Shown here piece after piece: positions 8,008 through 14,770 of a DNA stretch of 16,332 nt (position 1 is the stretch's first letter; each line of letters begins with the position of its first letter). The DNA lies in assembly GCA_018660305.1 (NCBI GenBank), contig JABJKO010000287.1:1-16332 (forward strand), in the 5' to 3' direction. The notes below the pieces were generated by a model that worked only from the letters and a program-made list of their open reading frames with translations, ran no database searches and was not told the origin of the DNA. The position numbers and the translations under genes are program-made. This stretch comes from Rhodospirillaceae bacterium (GTDB taxonomy: Bacteria > Pseudomonadota > Alphaproteobacteria > MPNO01 > UBA2964).

Positions 8008-9009
8008 ATGTCTATTGCAGGTCAGTTCAAGTTCGTCGTCGTTGCCGGTACCGCCGCCACCGTGGCGCTCACCACTGTTTCAACCGCCACCCTGGCGCAG
8101 AAAATTCGTCTCGGCGATGCCGGCACCATGAGCATCGAGAAGCTGGTGGAAGCGGTCGCCATGGAACACGCCAAAAAGCGCGGTGTGGATTATGTGCGTA
8201 AATCGCTCAAATCGGACGATATTGCCAAACAGGCTTTCATCAGCAAGGAAGTCGATATTGTCTTTGGCAGCAATGCCTACCAGCTGGTCCAGAAGCTCAA
8301 GATACCGGCAAAGCATTTTTTCCAGCTTCGGCTGCTGGCCTATATGCCGGTGGTGAACAAGGCCACCTATTCGAATTGGAGGGACCTCGACGGCAAGGAT
8401 TTCGTCGTTCACGCGCGGGGCTCGGGCACGGAAGTCCTGGCGCATCAGATGGAGACCGCCCACAAAATAAAATTCAAGCGGGTGAGCTTCGTGCCGGGAT
8501 CGCAGGTCCGCGCCAACGCGCTGCTGCGCGGGACGATCAAGGCTACCTATCTCAACATTCCGGCGGTTCAGTATTTGACCGGCAAGGCGCCGGGAAAATT
8601 CAAGATCCTGCCGGCGGGCAGCCAGTCGGCCAGTGATTCCGCTCTGTTCGCCCGGAGCGATTTCCTTCAGAAAAATGCCGACAAGGTGCAGATCATCATC
8701 GAGGAACTGATCAAGGTCATCCGCAAGACCAACGAAAATCCCGGCTATATCGCCGCCGAGCGCAAACGGCTCGGGCTGATGAAGCGGCTGACAAAGAACC
8801 GCGAAGCCGGCATTACACCGTTCTATAAGGTCGCCGCCGAATCGCAGATCTATCCCAATAACGGCGGTGGTGTGGCGCAGGCCAAGGGCGATTTCATGTT
8901 CTATACCGCGTCGGGCGATCTCAAGGGCGACCCCGGCAGTTTCAAGGTCAAGGATTACTGGGATCTGCGACCGCTGAACACGGCACTCAAGAAGCTCGGC
9001 CGCAAGTAG
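8008..9009 (+). CDS. ABC transporter periplasmic substrate-binding protein (NMT1/TauA-SsuA-like)
   Basis: 333 aa with a clear Sec signal peptide: basic start, hydrophobic core about 8-28, probable cleavage after ATLA (A30|Q31). The mature part has the type 2 periplasmic-binding fold pattern of NMT1/TauA-like proteins, with KSLKSDDIAKQAFISKEVDIVFGS near 66-89 and the hinge-like GSGTEVLAHQ. These proteins capture sulfonates, nitrate, thiamine precursors, aromatic acids and similar anions; the ligand here cannot be read. GGGAG about 8 bp before ATG 8008 supports the start. It is the first gene of an operon with two permeases, an ATPase and a UbiD-like gene (gaps of 41, 16, 10 and 65 bp), so its ligand is probably the UbiD-like protein's substrate or a precursor. 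Confidence 0.85.
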   Translation: MSIAGQFKFVVVAGTAATVALTTVSTATLAQKIRLGDAGTMSIEKLVEAVAMEHAKKRGVDYVRKSLKSDDIAKQAFISKEVDIVFGSNAYQLVQKLKIPAKHFFQLRLLAYMPVVNKATYSNWRDLDGKDFVVHARGSGTEVLAHQMETAHKIKFKRVSFVPGSQVRANALLRGTIKATYLNIPAVQYLTGKAPGKFKILPAGSQSASDSALFARSDFLQKNADKVQIIIEELIKVIRKTNENPGYIAAERKRLGLMKRLTKNREAGITPFYKVAAESQIYPNNGGGVAQAKGDFMFYTASGDLKGDPGSFKVKDYWDLRPLNTALKKLGRK

Positions 9010-9050
9010 CGCGACCACTGGGCCGAACCGCGTAGTACCTGGTAAGAATC

Positions 9051-9803
9051 ATGCAGCAATGGGGCTGGCGGCTGGCATCCTTTGTCCTGGTGTTCGGGAT
9101 ATGGGAGTTAGCCGGTCGCTGGCCCATCAGCCCCGCCTTCCCGAGCTTTAGCGCAACCGCCCTGGCGTTTTTGCAGTTGGCGGTGGATGGCAGCTTCACA
9201 AGGGCCTATGCCGAAACCCTGCCGCCCCTGCTGACCGGGCTTGCCATAATCAGTGTCGGCGGCGTCATGGCCGGTGTGACCATGGGGCTGTCGCGCGGTG
9301 CCGAATGGTTGTTGCTGCCGCTGTTTGTCATATTGCAGACCGCCCCGCTGGCCGCTGTCGTCCCCATCATCACCTATATCTACGGCATCGGCTTTGCGGC
9401 CAAGGTGGTGGCCGTGGTGATGCTGAGCGCGCCCCTGGTAGTCCTCAATTGTTATAAAGGCGTGCGTCATACCGACCCGTCCCTGCTGCAGATGACCCGG
9501 TCGTTTCTGGGGTCGCGGCGCCAGGAAATCCAGAAGATCGTCCTGCCACAGGCCAGCCCCATCATCTTTGCCGGCCTCCGGCTCGGTGTCTCCGGCGGCT
9601 TCCTGGGTGCCATTCTGGCGGAAATATTAATTACCCCGACCGGCATTGGCGATCTCATCACCTACAACAGATCGTCGTTGGAATACGCCAACATGTATGC
9701 CGCCATCGCCTCGACCATCGTGCTCTCGACCGCGTCGCTGGCATTGCTCAAGAAAATCGAAGTCAGAATATTCGGCGCCGTCGCGCCAGCAGTGGAAGAA
9801 TAA
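9051..9803 (+). CDS. ABC transporter permease, SsuC/TauC type (first)
   Basis: 250 aa integral membrane protein with about six transmembrane segments, the size of SsuC/TauC-type permeases. The cytoplasmic EAA loop that docks the ATPase is seen around 149-177: TRSFLGSRRQEIQKIVLP followed by IIFAGLRLG. A GGTAAG stretch precedes ATG 9051. It lies 41 bp after the binding-protein gene and 16 bp before the ATPase start. A second, clearly different permease follows in the same operon, so the channel is most simply a heterodimer of the two. Confidence 0.9.
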   Translation: MQQWGWRLASFVLVFGIWELAGRWPISPAFPSFSATALAFLQLAVDGSFTRAYAETLPPLLTGLAIISVGGVMAGVTMGLSRGAEWLLLPLFVILQTAPLAAVVPIITYIYGIGFAAKVVAVVMLSAPLVVLNCYKGVRHTDPSLLQMTRSFLGSRRQEIQKIVLPQASPIIFAGLRLGVSGGFLGAILAEILITPTGIGDLITYNRSSLEYANMYAAIASTIVLSTASLALLKKIEVRIFGAVAPAVEE

Positions 9804-9819
9804 ACGGGAAATACCAGCC

Positions 9820-10581
9820 ATGTCGGAGCCCGCCATTGAAGTACGAAATATCGGAATGACCTATCCCGGGGGCGTAGAGGCGCTGAAAGGCGTGGATCTT
9901 GATATTCCGCCGGGAGAACTCACCACATTGCTGGGACCCAGCGGCTGCGGCAAGACGACGTTATTGAAGATCATCTCCGGGCTGCTGACGCCCGCCGCCG
10001 GAGAAATCATCGTCCATGGCAAGGCAATCGACGGACCGGGACCTGAACGCGCCCTGGTGTTTCAGGATTTTGCGCTGCTGCCGTGGGCGACGGTGATGCG
10101 CAATGTCGCCTTCGGGCTGGAGCTGCGCGGCATGACCAAATCCGCGCGCCAGGCTATCGCGCAGAAATATATCGAGGAGGTCGGGCTGGCCGGTTTCGAG
10201 GAAAGCTACCCGCATGAGCTTTCCGGCGGCATGCGCCAGCGCTGCGGGCTGGCACGGGCGCTTACCGTCGATGCCGATATCCTCCTGATGGACGAGCCGT
10301 TCTCGGCGGTCGACGAACAAATGCGCCGCAAACTGCAGGAGGATCTGCTGGCGCTGCTGACGGTGGAGAAAAAGACGGTGGTGTTCGTCACCCACTCCAT
10401 CGAGGAAGCGGTCTATCTGTCGGACCGGATCGCCATCATGACGCGGCGGCCGGGCAATGTGACGGAGATCGTGCACACCGGCATCGACCGCGGCGGCGAC
10501 CCCGAAGCTATTCGCCGCGACCCGCGCTATCTCGACACGGTCGAGGAAATCTGGACCACCCTGAAACAATATCTCGAATAG
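9820..10581 (+). CDS. ABC transporter ATP-binding protein, SsuB/TauB type
   Basis: 253 aa from ATG 9820. The open frame extends back to 9646, but that extension overlaps the permease gene and is compositionally a shadow, so MSEPAIEV is the chosen start; GGGAA lies upstream. All ABC ATPase motifs are intact: Walker A GPSGCGKTT (39-47), Q-loop Q82 in VFQDFALLPW, signature LSGGMRQR (134-141), Walker B ILLMDEP (154-160) with E159, D-loop SAVD, and switch H192 in VTHSIEEA. It powers uptake through the two adjacent permeases. It belongs to the nitrate/sulfonate/taurine group by sequence; the substrate is unknown. Spacing is 16 bp from the first permease and 10 bp to the second. Confidence 0.92.
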   Translation: MSEPAIEVRNIGMTYPGGVEALKGVDLDIPPGELTTLLGPSGCGKTTLLKIISGLLTPAAGEIIVHGKAIDGPGPERALVFQDFALLPWATVMRNVAFGLELRGMTKSARQAIAQKYIEEVGLAGFEESYPHELSGGMRQRCGLARALTVDADILLMDEPFSAVDEQMRRKLQEDLLALLTVEKKTVVFVTHSIEEAVYLSDRIAIMTRRPGNVTEIVHTGIDRGGDPEAIRRDPRYLDTVEEIWTTLKQYLE

Positions 10582-10591
10582 CCGCATCGCC

Positions 10592-11344
10592 ATGTCGTTC
10601 AACATCCTCAAACTCCCCGCCCCTGTCTCCCTGCTGCTGTGGGCCGGCATATGGGAAATCGTCGGACTGACCGGAACGGTGGAAATATTCCCGCCATTCC
10701 ACAAGGTGCTCCTCACCATGGTCGATGTGGTCACCAGCGACGAGTTTCAGCAGGCGCTGCTGATCACCGGAGAGGCCTGGGCGCTGGGTCTGGGATTTGC
10801 CATCTTGGTGGGCATTCCCATCGGCATCATGATGGGCATGTCCCGCGCCGCCGAACGGCTGATGGGCGTGTGGGTGAATATCCTGATCAGCGCCCCGCTG
10901 ACCGCCGTGGTGCCGGCGCTGATCCCGCTGCTCGGGATCGGCCAGACCACGGTGATCGTGACCGTGTTCCTGTTTGCCGTGTTCATTATCGTGATCGATA
11001 CCGAGGCCGGCGTGCGGCGCGCCAACCGTACTCTTATTGAGATGGCGCGGTCGTTCGGCGCGACACCGGGCCAGATCTGGCGCAAGGTGCTGATCTTCGC
11101 CGCCCTGCCGGAAATCCTCGCCGGGCTTCGGCTGGGCATGATCCGCGCCACCAAGGGCGTGGTGATCGGCCAGCTCATCGCAGCGCTTTTGGGCTTCGGT
11201 GAGATCTTCGAATTCTATATCCAGAACTTCCTGATCGAACCGTTCTGGGCCCTGGTCCTGGTCATCTTCGCCATCGCCTACGTCCTGTCGGAATCCGTCG
11301 CGCTTTTGGAACGCCGCATCGAATATTACGCGGGACGCCGGTAG
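10592..11344 (+). CDS. ABC transporter permease, SsuC/TauC type (second)
   Basis: 250 aa, about six transmembrane segments. Its EAA loop is ARSFGATPGQIWRKVLIFAALP at about 152-173, followed by EILAGLRLGM; this is closer to the textbook form than the loop of the first permease. It starts 10 bp after the ATPase stop without an evident ribosome-binding site, so translational coupling is likely. Two distinct permeases of the same length around one ATPase gene suggest an asymmetric channel. A 7-bp-stem hairpin lies 7 bp after the stop, before the UbiD-like gene. Confidence 0.9.
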   Translation: MSFNILKLPAPVSLLLWAGIWEIVGLTGTVEIFPPFHKVLLTMVDVVTSDEFQQALLITGEAWALGLGFAILVGIPIGIMMGMSRAAERLMGVWVNILISAPLTAVVPALIPLLGIGQTTVIVTVFLFAVFIIVIDTEAGVRRANRTLIEMARSFGATPGQIWRKVLIFAALPEILAGLRLGMIRATKGVVIGQLIAALLGFGEIFEFYIQNFLIEPFWALVLVIFAIAYVLSESVALLERRIEYYAGRR

Positions 11345-11350
11345 GGGGTT

Positions 11351-11368
11351 GCGCGCCGTCGGGCGCGC
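11351..11368 (+). other. Intercistronic GC-rich hairpin
   Basis: GCGCGCC (11351-11357), loop GTCG, GGCGCGC (11362-11368): a perfect 7-bp stem with a 4-nt loop between the second permease and the UbiD-like gene. It has no T-tract, so it is not a canonical terminator. It could stabilise upstream mRNA or uncouple expression of the last gene. It also argues against translation starting at ATG 11371, only 3 bases beyond it. Confidence 0.4.
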
Positions 11369-11409
11369 GTATGACACTGGATCCGGAATTAAAAGTCAGG
11401 AATGATCCG

Positions 11410-12822
11410 ATGGCCCAGGCACCAGCGACGGACACCAAACGCAACTTCCAACTCGATCACGATCTGCGCGGCTATCTGGAGACCAACGCGGATGTCCTGA
11501 CAGTCATCAAAAAACCGGTGGCGTCGAACCATGTGGGGGCGCTGTCGGCCCGCAGCGAACGGCCGATCCTGTTCGATAATGTCACCGAGCATCCCGGCTT
11601 CCGGGTGCTCGATATCATGCTCAAACATCGCGATCTGCAGGCCCGCGCGCTCGGCGTGTCCGAAGACGATTATCTCAAGACTCTCGCCTACCGCCTGCGC
11701 CAGCCCGCACGCGGCTTCAAGACCGTCGAGAATGGGCCCATCCATGAGGTGGTGCTGACCGGCGACGATGTGGATCTCACCAAGCTGCCCATCCTCAAAC
11801 ATTCGGACAAGGATTCCCCGGCACTGGGCACCATGGTGTTCATGCGTGATCCCGATACGGGTTTTCACAACACCATGCATTGCTACACCACGGTCACCGG
11901 GCCGCAGTCGGGCAACGGCCTGTTTCTCACGCCCCACTGCGTTCAGATCCTTCAGAAATGGATCGATCGCGGCGAGGACGAGATGCCCATCGCCTATGTC
12001 ATCGGATTGCCACCGGCCTGCGAAATCATGGCCAATTTCTCCGGGCTTCACATGGATATCTGGGGCGAAGCCGACATGTTCGGCACCATCATGGATCAGG
12101 ATTTCGAAACCGTGCGGTGCGAGACCGTCGATCTGGAAGTCCCCGCCCACGCCGAGATCGTCCTCGAAGGGGTGGTCAAGCTCAAGCAGCGCGAATTACA
12201 AAGCGGTGGGCCGACGCCGCTGATGTACCGAATCCCCCGCGAAAGCCTGCAGCCGCGAATAGATTTCACCGCCATCACCATGCGGGCCGACCGGCCGATC
12301 TACCGCAATTACCAGACCACGCCGGAGACCGATCACCAGGTCATCCCGCGGCTGTGTCACGAGGCGGTGCTCTATAACCGGCTTTCCGAGATGGGCGTGC
12401 CGGTCAAGGATATCCGTTTTCCGACCTTCGGCGGCGCCATGTCCTGCATTCTGCAGCTCGCCGAGATTCCCCGCGACGGGCTGATCAACGATGCACTCAT
12501 GATGATGATGAGCTGCCCGTGGAATAACGCCAAGATGTCGGTGGCGGTCAGTGCCGATACCGATATGGGAAGCGCGGCGTCGGTTTATCACGCCATCGCC
12601 ACCCGCTGCGATCCGGCACGGGACATGTTTATTGTCGACCGCACCCGCGGATCGCTGTGGGATCCCTCGGCCGCGCCGATCCCGGACGATCCTATGGGAC
12701 ATCGGGTCGTGGGCAAGGTCGCTATCGATGCCACCGCTAAATCACGCCACGATTCCACCGATTACGAGCTCGCCTGGCCGGCCGGCTGGGACGAGGTGGC
12801 GTTGGAAGACTATCTGGACTAA
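11410..12822 (+). CDS. Divergent UbiD-family (prFMN decarboxylase-like) protein
   Basis: 470 aa from ATG 11410, chosen because AGGA lies 8 bp upstream; ATG 11371 has no ribosome-binding site and abuts a hairpin. UbiD membership rests on DLTKLPI (122-128), VTGP (162-165), HAEIVLEG (247-254), HEAVLYNRL (317-325), RDMFIVD (404-410), DPSAAPIP (418-425) and IDATAKS (439-445), in the right order. UbiD enzymes use prenylated FMN for reversible (de)carboxylation of aromatic or unsaturated acids. Aligned by eye to Fdc1, the metal ligand Asn (N154) and probably His (H176) are kept. The catalytic Arg aligns with Tyr159, and the Glu-rich motif EGPFGEFTGYY is replaced by SGGPTPLMYRI (265-275). The substrate is therefore unknown and decarboxylase activity uncertain. 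It is the last gene of the ABC operon and convergent with the aminomutase gene. Confidence 0.85.
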   Translation: MAQAPATDTKRNFQLDHDLRGYLETNADVLTVIKKPVASNHVGALSARSERPILFDNVTEHPGFRVLDIMLKHRDLQARALGVSEDDYLKTLAYRLRQPARGFKTVENGPIHEVVLTGDDVDLTKLPILKHSDKDSPALGTMVFMRDPDTGFHNTMHCYTTVTGPQSGNGLFLTPHCVQILQKWIDRGEDEMPIAYVIGLPPACEIMANFSGLHMDIWGEADMFGTIMDQDFETVRCETVDLEVPAHAEIVLEGVVKLKQRELQSGGPTPLMYRIPRESLQPRIDFTAITMRADRPIYRNYQTTPETDHQVIPRLCHEAVLYNRLSEMGVPVKDIRFPTFGGAMSCILQLAEIPRDGLINDALMMMMSCPWNNAKMSVAVSADTDMGSAASVYHAIATRCDPARDMFIVDRTRGSLWDPSAAPIPDDPMGHRVVGKVAIDATAKSRHDSTDYELAWPAGWDEVALEDYLD

Positions 12823-12862
12823 AACCCGTCCGCTCAGGCGGCGCTGTTGGGAAGCGTCTTGC

Positions 12863-14311
12863 TCATTCGGCCTGCCCCACCGCCACCGGCAGATCTTCCA
12901 TCCGTTCGGCGGCGATATATTCATCGAACAGGCCGAGCTCGTCATAGATCACGCGGTCGGTATAGCCGTTGAACCAGATGGCGTCGGGATTACGGCCGGC
13001 GATGGCCACTTTGCCCTTCTCCGGCGCGTCGGCCACGCTGCGCAGCAGCTTGAAGATGATCAGGCCTTTCTCACCACCGGGCACGCCCGGCATGGGGTCA
13101 TTGGTCACCGCGACCACCTCGGTCTTACCCTTGTAATGGGTGATCGACAGCCTTGCATGGGCCTCGACGCCGGACAGACCCTTCTGGGATTCGTTCAGGA
13201 TGCGCCACGCCTCCTCGATGGGCACATTGAACGCCCGGTGGCCGACGATATCGCGGCCGCAGAAGAAATAATGGTTCTCCACCAGATTGCGCTTCATCTC
13301 GCGCTGCATGATACGGAGCGCATCGGGATCGTTATTGATCCCGTTGATGATAGGCGCCTGATTATCCACATTGATCCAGTTGCGCTGACCAAGCTGTGAG
13401 ATGGCCCTCTTGGTGTTGTCCAGCCACTGCAATCCGCCGGCCGGATCCTCCAGATAGCCACCCTTGCCGTCCTTTTTCAGGAATTCGTCGGGATGGTTGA
13501 AATGCACCATGAGACGCAGGGTCACGCCGGGATAGATGGCGTGGAACTTGTCCAGCATGTCGAAAAAGGTGTCATCAAAACGGTCGGGGAAAAACGCCAT
13601 TTCCTTGGTGCCGATGCGGATCTGTTCGATCCCGGCCTCGGCCAGCGCCGCCAGCCAAGCCGCTATTTTGCTGTTTCCGAGGACCATGGGGTCGCCGCCC
13701 GACATGAGGATTTCGCGGAGCTTTTCGCGGCCTGTTTCGGGATGAATGCCGCCGTTCTCGGCCACGATCCGATTGTGTTCCAGAATATAGGGGACAAGCT
13801 CCTCGATCCGCGCCAGGCCTTTTGAGGCGACCGTCCCGTCCGACCGCGCGATTTCCTTCTTCGCGATCAGCTCCTCGCGGTAGCAGAACCGGCAATGGGC
13901 CGAGCAGGTGGATGCCACATAGATCAGCCCCAGCTCGTATTTGTGGATCAGCCCTTCCACCGGGCTGTAATCCATCTGGCGTCCGGGATCCGGCGCGCCA
14001 TCGAGATCAAGCGTCTCATCGGGGTTCGCCTTGACCAGCCGCTGAAGCGGAACACTGTGCCGCGCTTGTTCGAAATAGTGGCGCGTCACCTTGACCGGCA
14101 TGCGGGCCTCCACATCGCGGTCGGTGCCCTTGATGGCGACCAGCGATTGCAGTTCGTCCTGGCTGTAGAACGACTTCATATCGTCGGGCACCTTGCCGTC
14201 GAGAAACTTGGTTATGCCGACGATAATCTGCCGGTCGTACTTACCGTTCTGGACGGAATCGAGAAAAGCCTGCTCTCTGGCAGACGGCATATGGGGGACT
14301 GTTTTTGACAT
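12863..14311 (-). CDS. Lysine-2,3-aminomutase-family radical SAM/PLP enzyme
   Basis: 482 aa from ATG 14311 (MSKTVPH...); an earlier in-frame ATG at 14356 would add 15 residues and cannot be excluded, as neither has a strong ribosome-binding site (GGTGA precedes 14311). The radical SAM cluster motif is C136-AHC140-RFC143, followed by R145, equivalent to the substrate-carboxylate-binding Arg134 of clostridial lysine 2,3-aminomutase. K415 in PGGEKG is the probable PLP lysine (family motif PGGGGK). The enzyme would shift an amino group between alpha and beta carbons of an amino acid. The positions that bind the lysine side-chain amine (Asp293 and Asp330 in the clostridial enzyme) fall in GINNDP and FFCGRDIVGHR, with Asn and probably Gly there. 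The substrate may thus not be lysine. The gene is preceded by a hairpin, a miniprotein and a sigma-54 promoter. Confidence 0.85.
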   Translation of the reverse strand: MSKTVPHMPSAREQAFLDSVQNGKYDRQIIVGITKFLDGKVPDDMKSFYSQDELQSLVAIKGTDRDVEARMPVKVTRHYFEQARHSVPLQRLVKANPDETLDLDGAPDPGRQMDYSPVEGLIHKYELGLIYVASTCSAHCRFCYREELIAKKEIARSDGTVASKGLARIEELVPYILEHNRIVAENGGIHPETGREKLREILMSGGDPMVLGNSKIAAWLAALAEAGIEQIRIGTKEMAFFPDRFDDTFFDMLDKFHAIYPGVTLRLMVHFNHPDEFLKKDGKGGYLEDPAGGLQWLDNTKRAISQLGQRNWINVDNQAPIINGINNDPDALRIMQREMKRNLVENHYFFCGRDIVGHRAFNVPIEEAWRILNESQKGLSGVEAHARLSITHYKGKTEVVAVTNDPMPGVPGGEKGLIIFKLLRSVADAPEKGKVAIAGRNPDAIWFNGYTDRVIYDELGLFDEYIAAERMEDLPVAVGQAE

Positions 14312-14387
14312 GGCATTCACCGATTGACGTTTCGCCGAACCGGGCGCCCATGGCATCCCGGCAACAACGCGTTCGTCCCCCCGCCCA

Positions 14388-14414
14388 TCGGCTCCGTCTT
14401 CGATCCGGAGCCGA
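14388..14414 (-). other. Hairpin in the leader of the aminomutase gene
   Basis: TCGGCTCCG (14388-14396), 9-nt loop, CGGAGCCGA (14406-14414): a perfect 9-bp stem, stable as RNA in either orientation. No T-tract follows on either strand. It sits between the miniprotein stop (14511) and the aminomutase start (14311), so it could partly terminate, protect or regulate the downstream message. Confidence 0.5.
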
Positions 14415-14510
14415 ATAGCCGGCGCGTCTGATCCTTTACTGTCAGCCCTGCGATCAGAACCCGAGTCTCGCCGAGCTTCATGAATCGAGGGTGAAGGTTA
14501 ACCATCATGG

Positions 14511-14579
14511 CTAGACCGTCACGGCCGAAGCCGCGTAGATCACCATCGCCATGACCAGAAACAACACATTAAGATTCAT
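14511..14579 (-). CDS. Predicted 22-aa single-span membrane miniprotein
   Basis: 22 codons then TAG, beginning MNLNVLF and ending SAVTV. Nearly the whole peptide is one hydrophobic segment (residues 4-22, with one Tyr), consistent with a tiny inner-membrane protein. The start is supported by GAGGAGGG ending 7 bp before ATG 14579, the best ribosome-binding site in this part of the window. It also lies about 30 nt after the predicted transcription start of the sigma-54 promoter. It would be the first gene of the unit containing the aminomutase. It does not resemble KdpF or CydX closely, and it lacks the codon runs of an attenuator leader peptide. Translation is predicted, not shown; function unknown. 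Confidence 0.55.
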   Translation of the reverse strand: MNLNVLFLVMAMVIYAASAVTV

Positions 14580-14620
14580 CGAATTGCCCTCCTCGTTGTA
14601 AACCCACAGGAGCCAGAGCA

Positions 14621-14637
14621 TGCAAGAACCGTGCCAA
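14621..14637 (-). promoter_or_regulatory. Sigma-54 (RpoN) promoter
   Basis: On the minus strand the sequence reads TTGGCACGGTTCTTGCA. This is a perfect fit to the established sigma-54 consensus YTGGCACG-N4-TTGCW, with GG at -24 and GC at -12 separated by exactly 10 bp. Transcription would start near 14610, about 30 nt before the miniprotein ATG (14579), and continue into the aminomutase gene. Such promoters need an AAA+ enhancer-binding activator and often serve nitrogen metabolism, which suits an amino-acid enzyme. Confidence 0.8.
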
Positions 14638-14655
14638 TTACCCTGTTATGTTTAA

Positions 14656-14668
14656 ATTCAATAACTTA
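14656..14668 (+). promoter_or_regulatory. IHF-like site upstream of the sigma-54 promoter
   Basis: ATTCAATAACTTA fits the IHF consensus WATCAA-N4-TTR except for one base. It lies in an AT-rich patch about 20 bp upstream of the sigma-54 element, where IHF bending commonly brings an activator to RNA polymerase. A one-mismatch site in AT-rich DNA can occur by chance, so confidence is modest. Confidence 0.35.
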
Positions 14669-14697
14669 CCTACAGGGTTAACGGGCCTTCGCGGGCG

Positions 14698-14718
14698 AAC
14701 TGTAAAATCCACCGACAC
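14698..14718. repeat. 21-bp direct repeat, copy 1
   Basis: Exact copy of the sequence at 14750-14770; the core is TGTAAAATCCACCGACA. Copy 1 lies about 60 bp upstream of the sigma-54 promoter. The core has the outline TGT-N11-ACA. Confidence 0.9.
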
Positions 14719-14749
14719 TTTTTCCGCCAGATAGGGTTAATTCACGAAA

Positions 14750-14770
14750 AACTGTAAAATCCACCGACAC
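14750..14770. repeat. 21-bp direct repeat, copy 2
   Basis: Exact second copy, offset by 52 bp (close to five helical turns) from copy 1. It may be an activator binding site, or one of the spaced terminal repeats found at ends of IS21-type insertion elements; no transposase gene is seen here. Confidence 0.9.

Noticed and set aside
9646..9819. N-terminal extension of the SsuB-type ATPase
   Set aside because: It overlaps the permease gene out of frame and its translation is Arg/Ser/Pro-rich shadow sequence; ATG 9820 gives a normal-length ATPase.
11371..11409. Earlier start (13 extra residues) for the UbiD-like protein
   Set aside because: No ribosome-binding site and a hairpin ends 2 bases before it; ATG 11410 has AGGA at good spacing.
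12830..12841. Small inverted repeat CCGC-TCAG-GCGG between convergent genes as a terminator
   Set aside because: Only a 4-bp stem and no T-tract on either strand.
14317..14508. 63-codon minus-strand frame between the miniprotein and the aminomutase
   Set aside because: No ribosome-binding site, overlaps the possible early aminomutase start, contains the hairpin and has no protein-like pattern.
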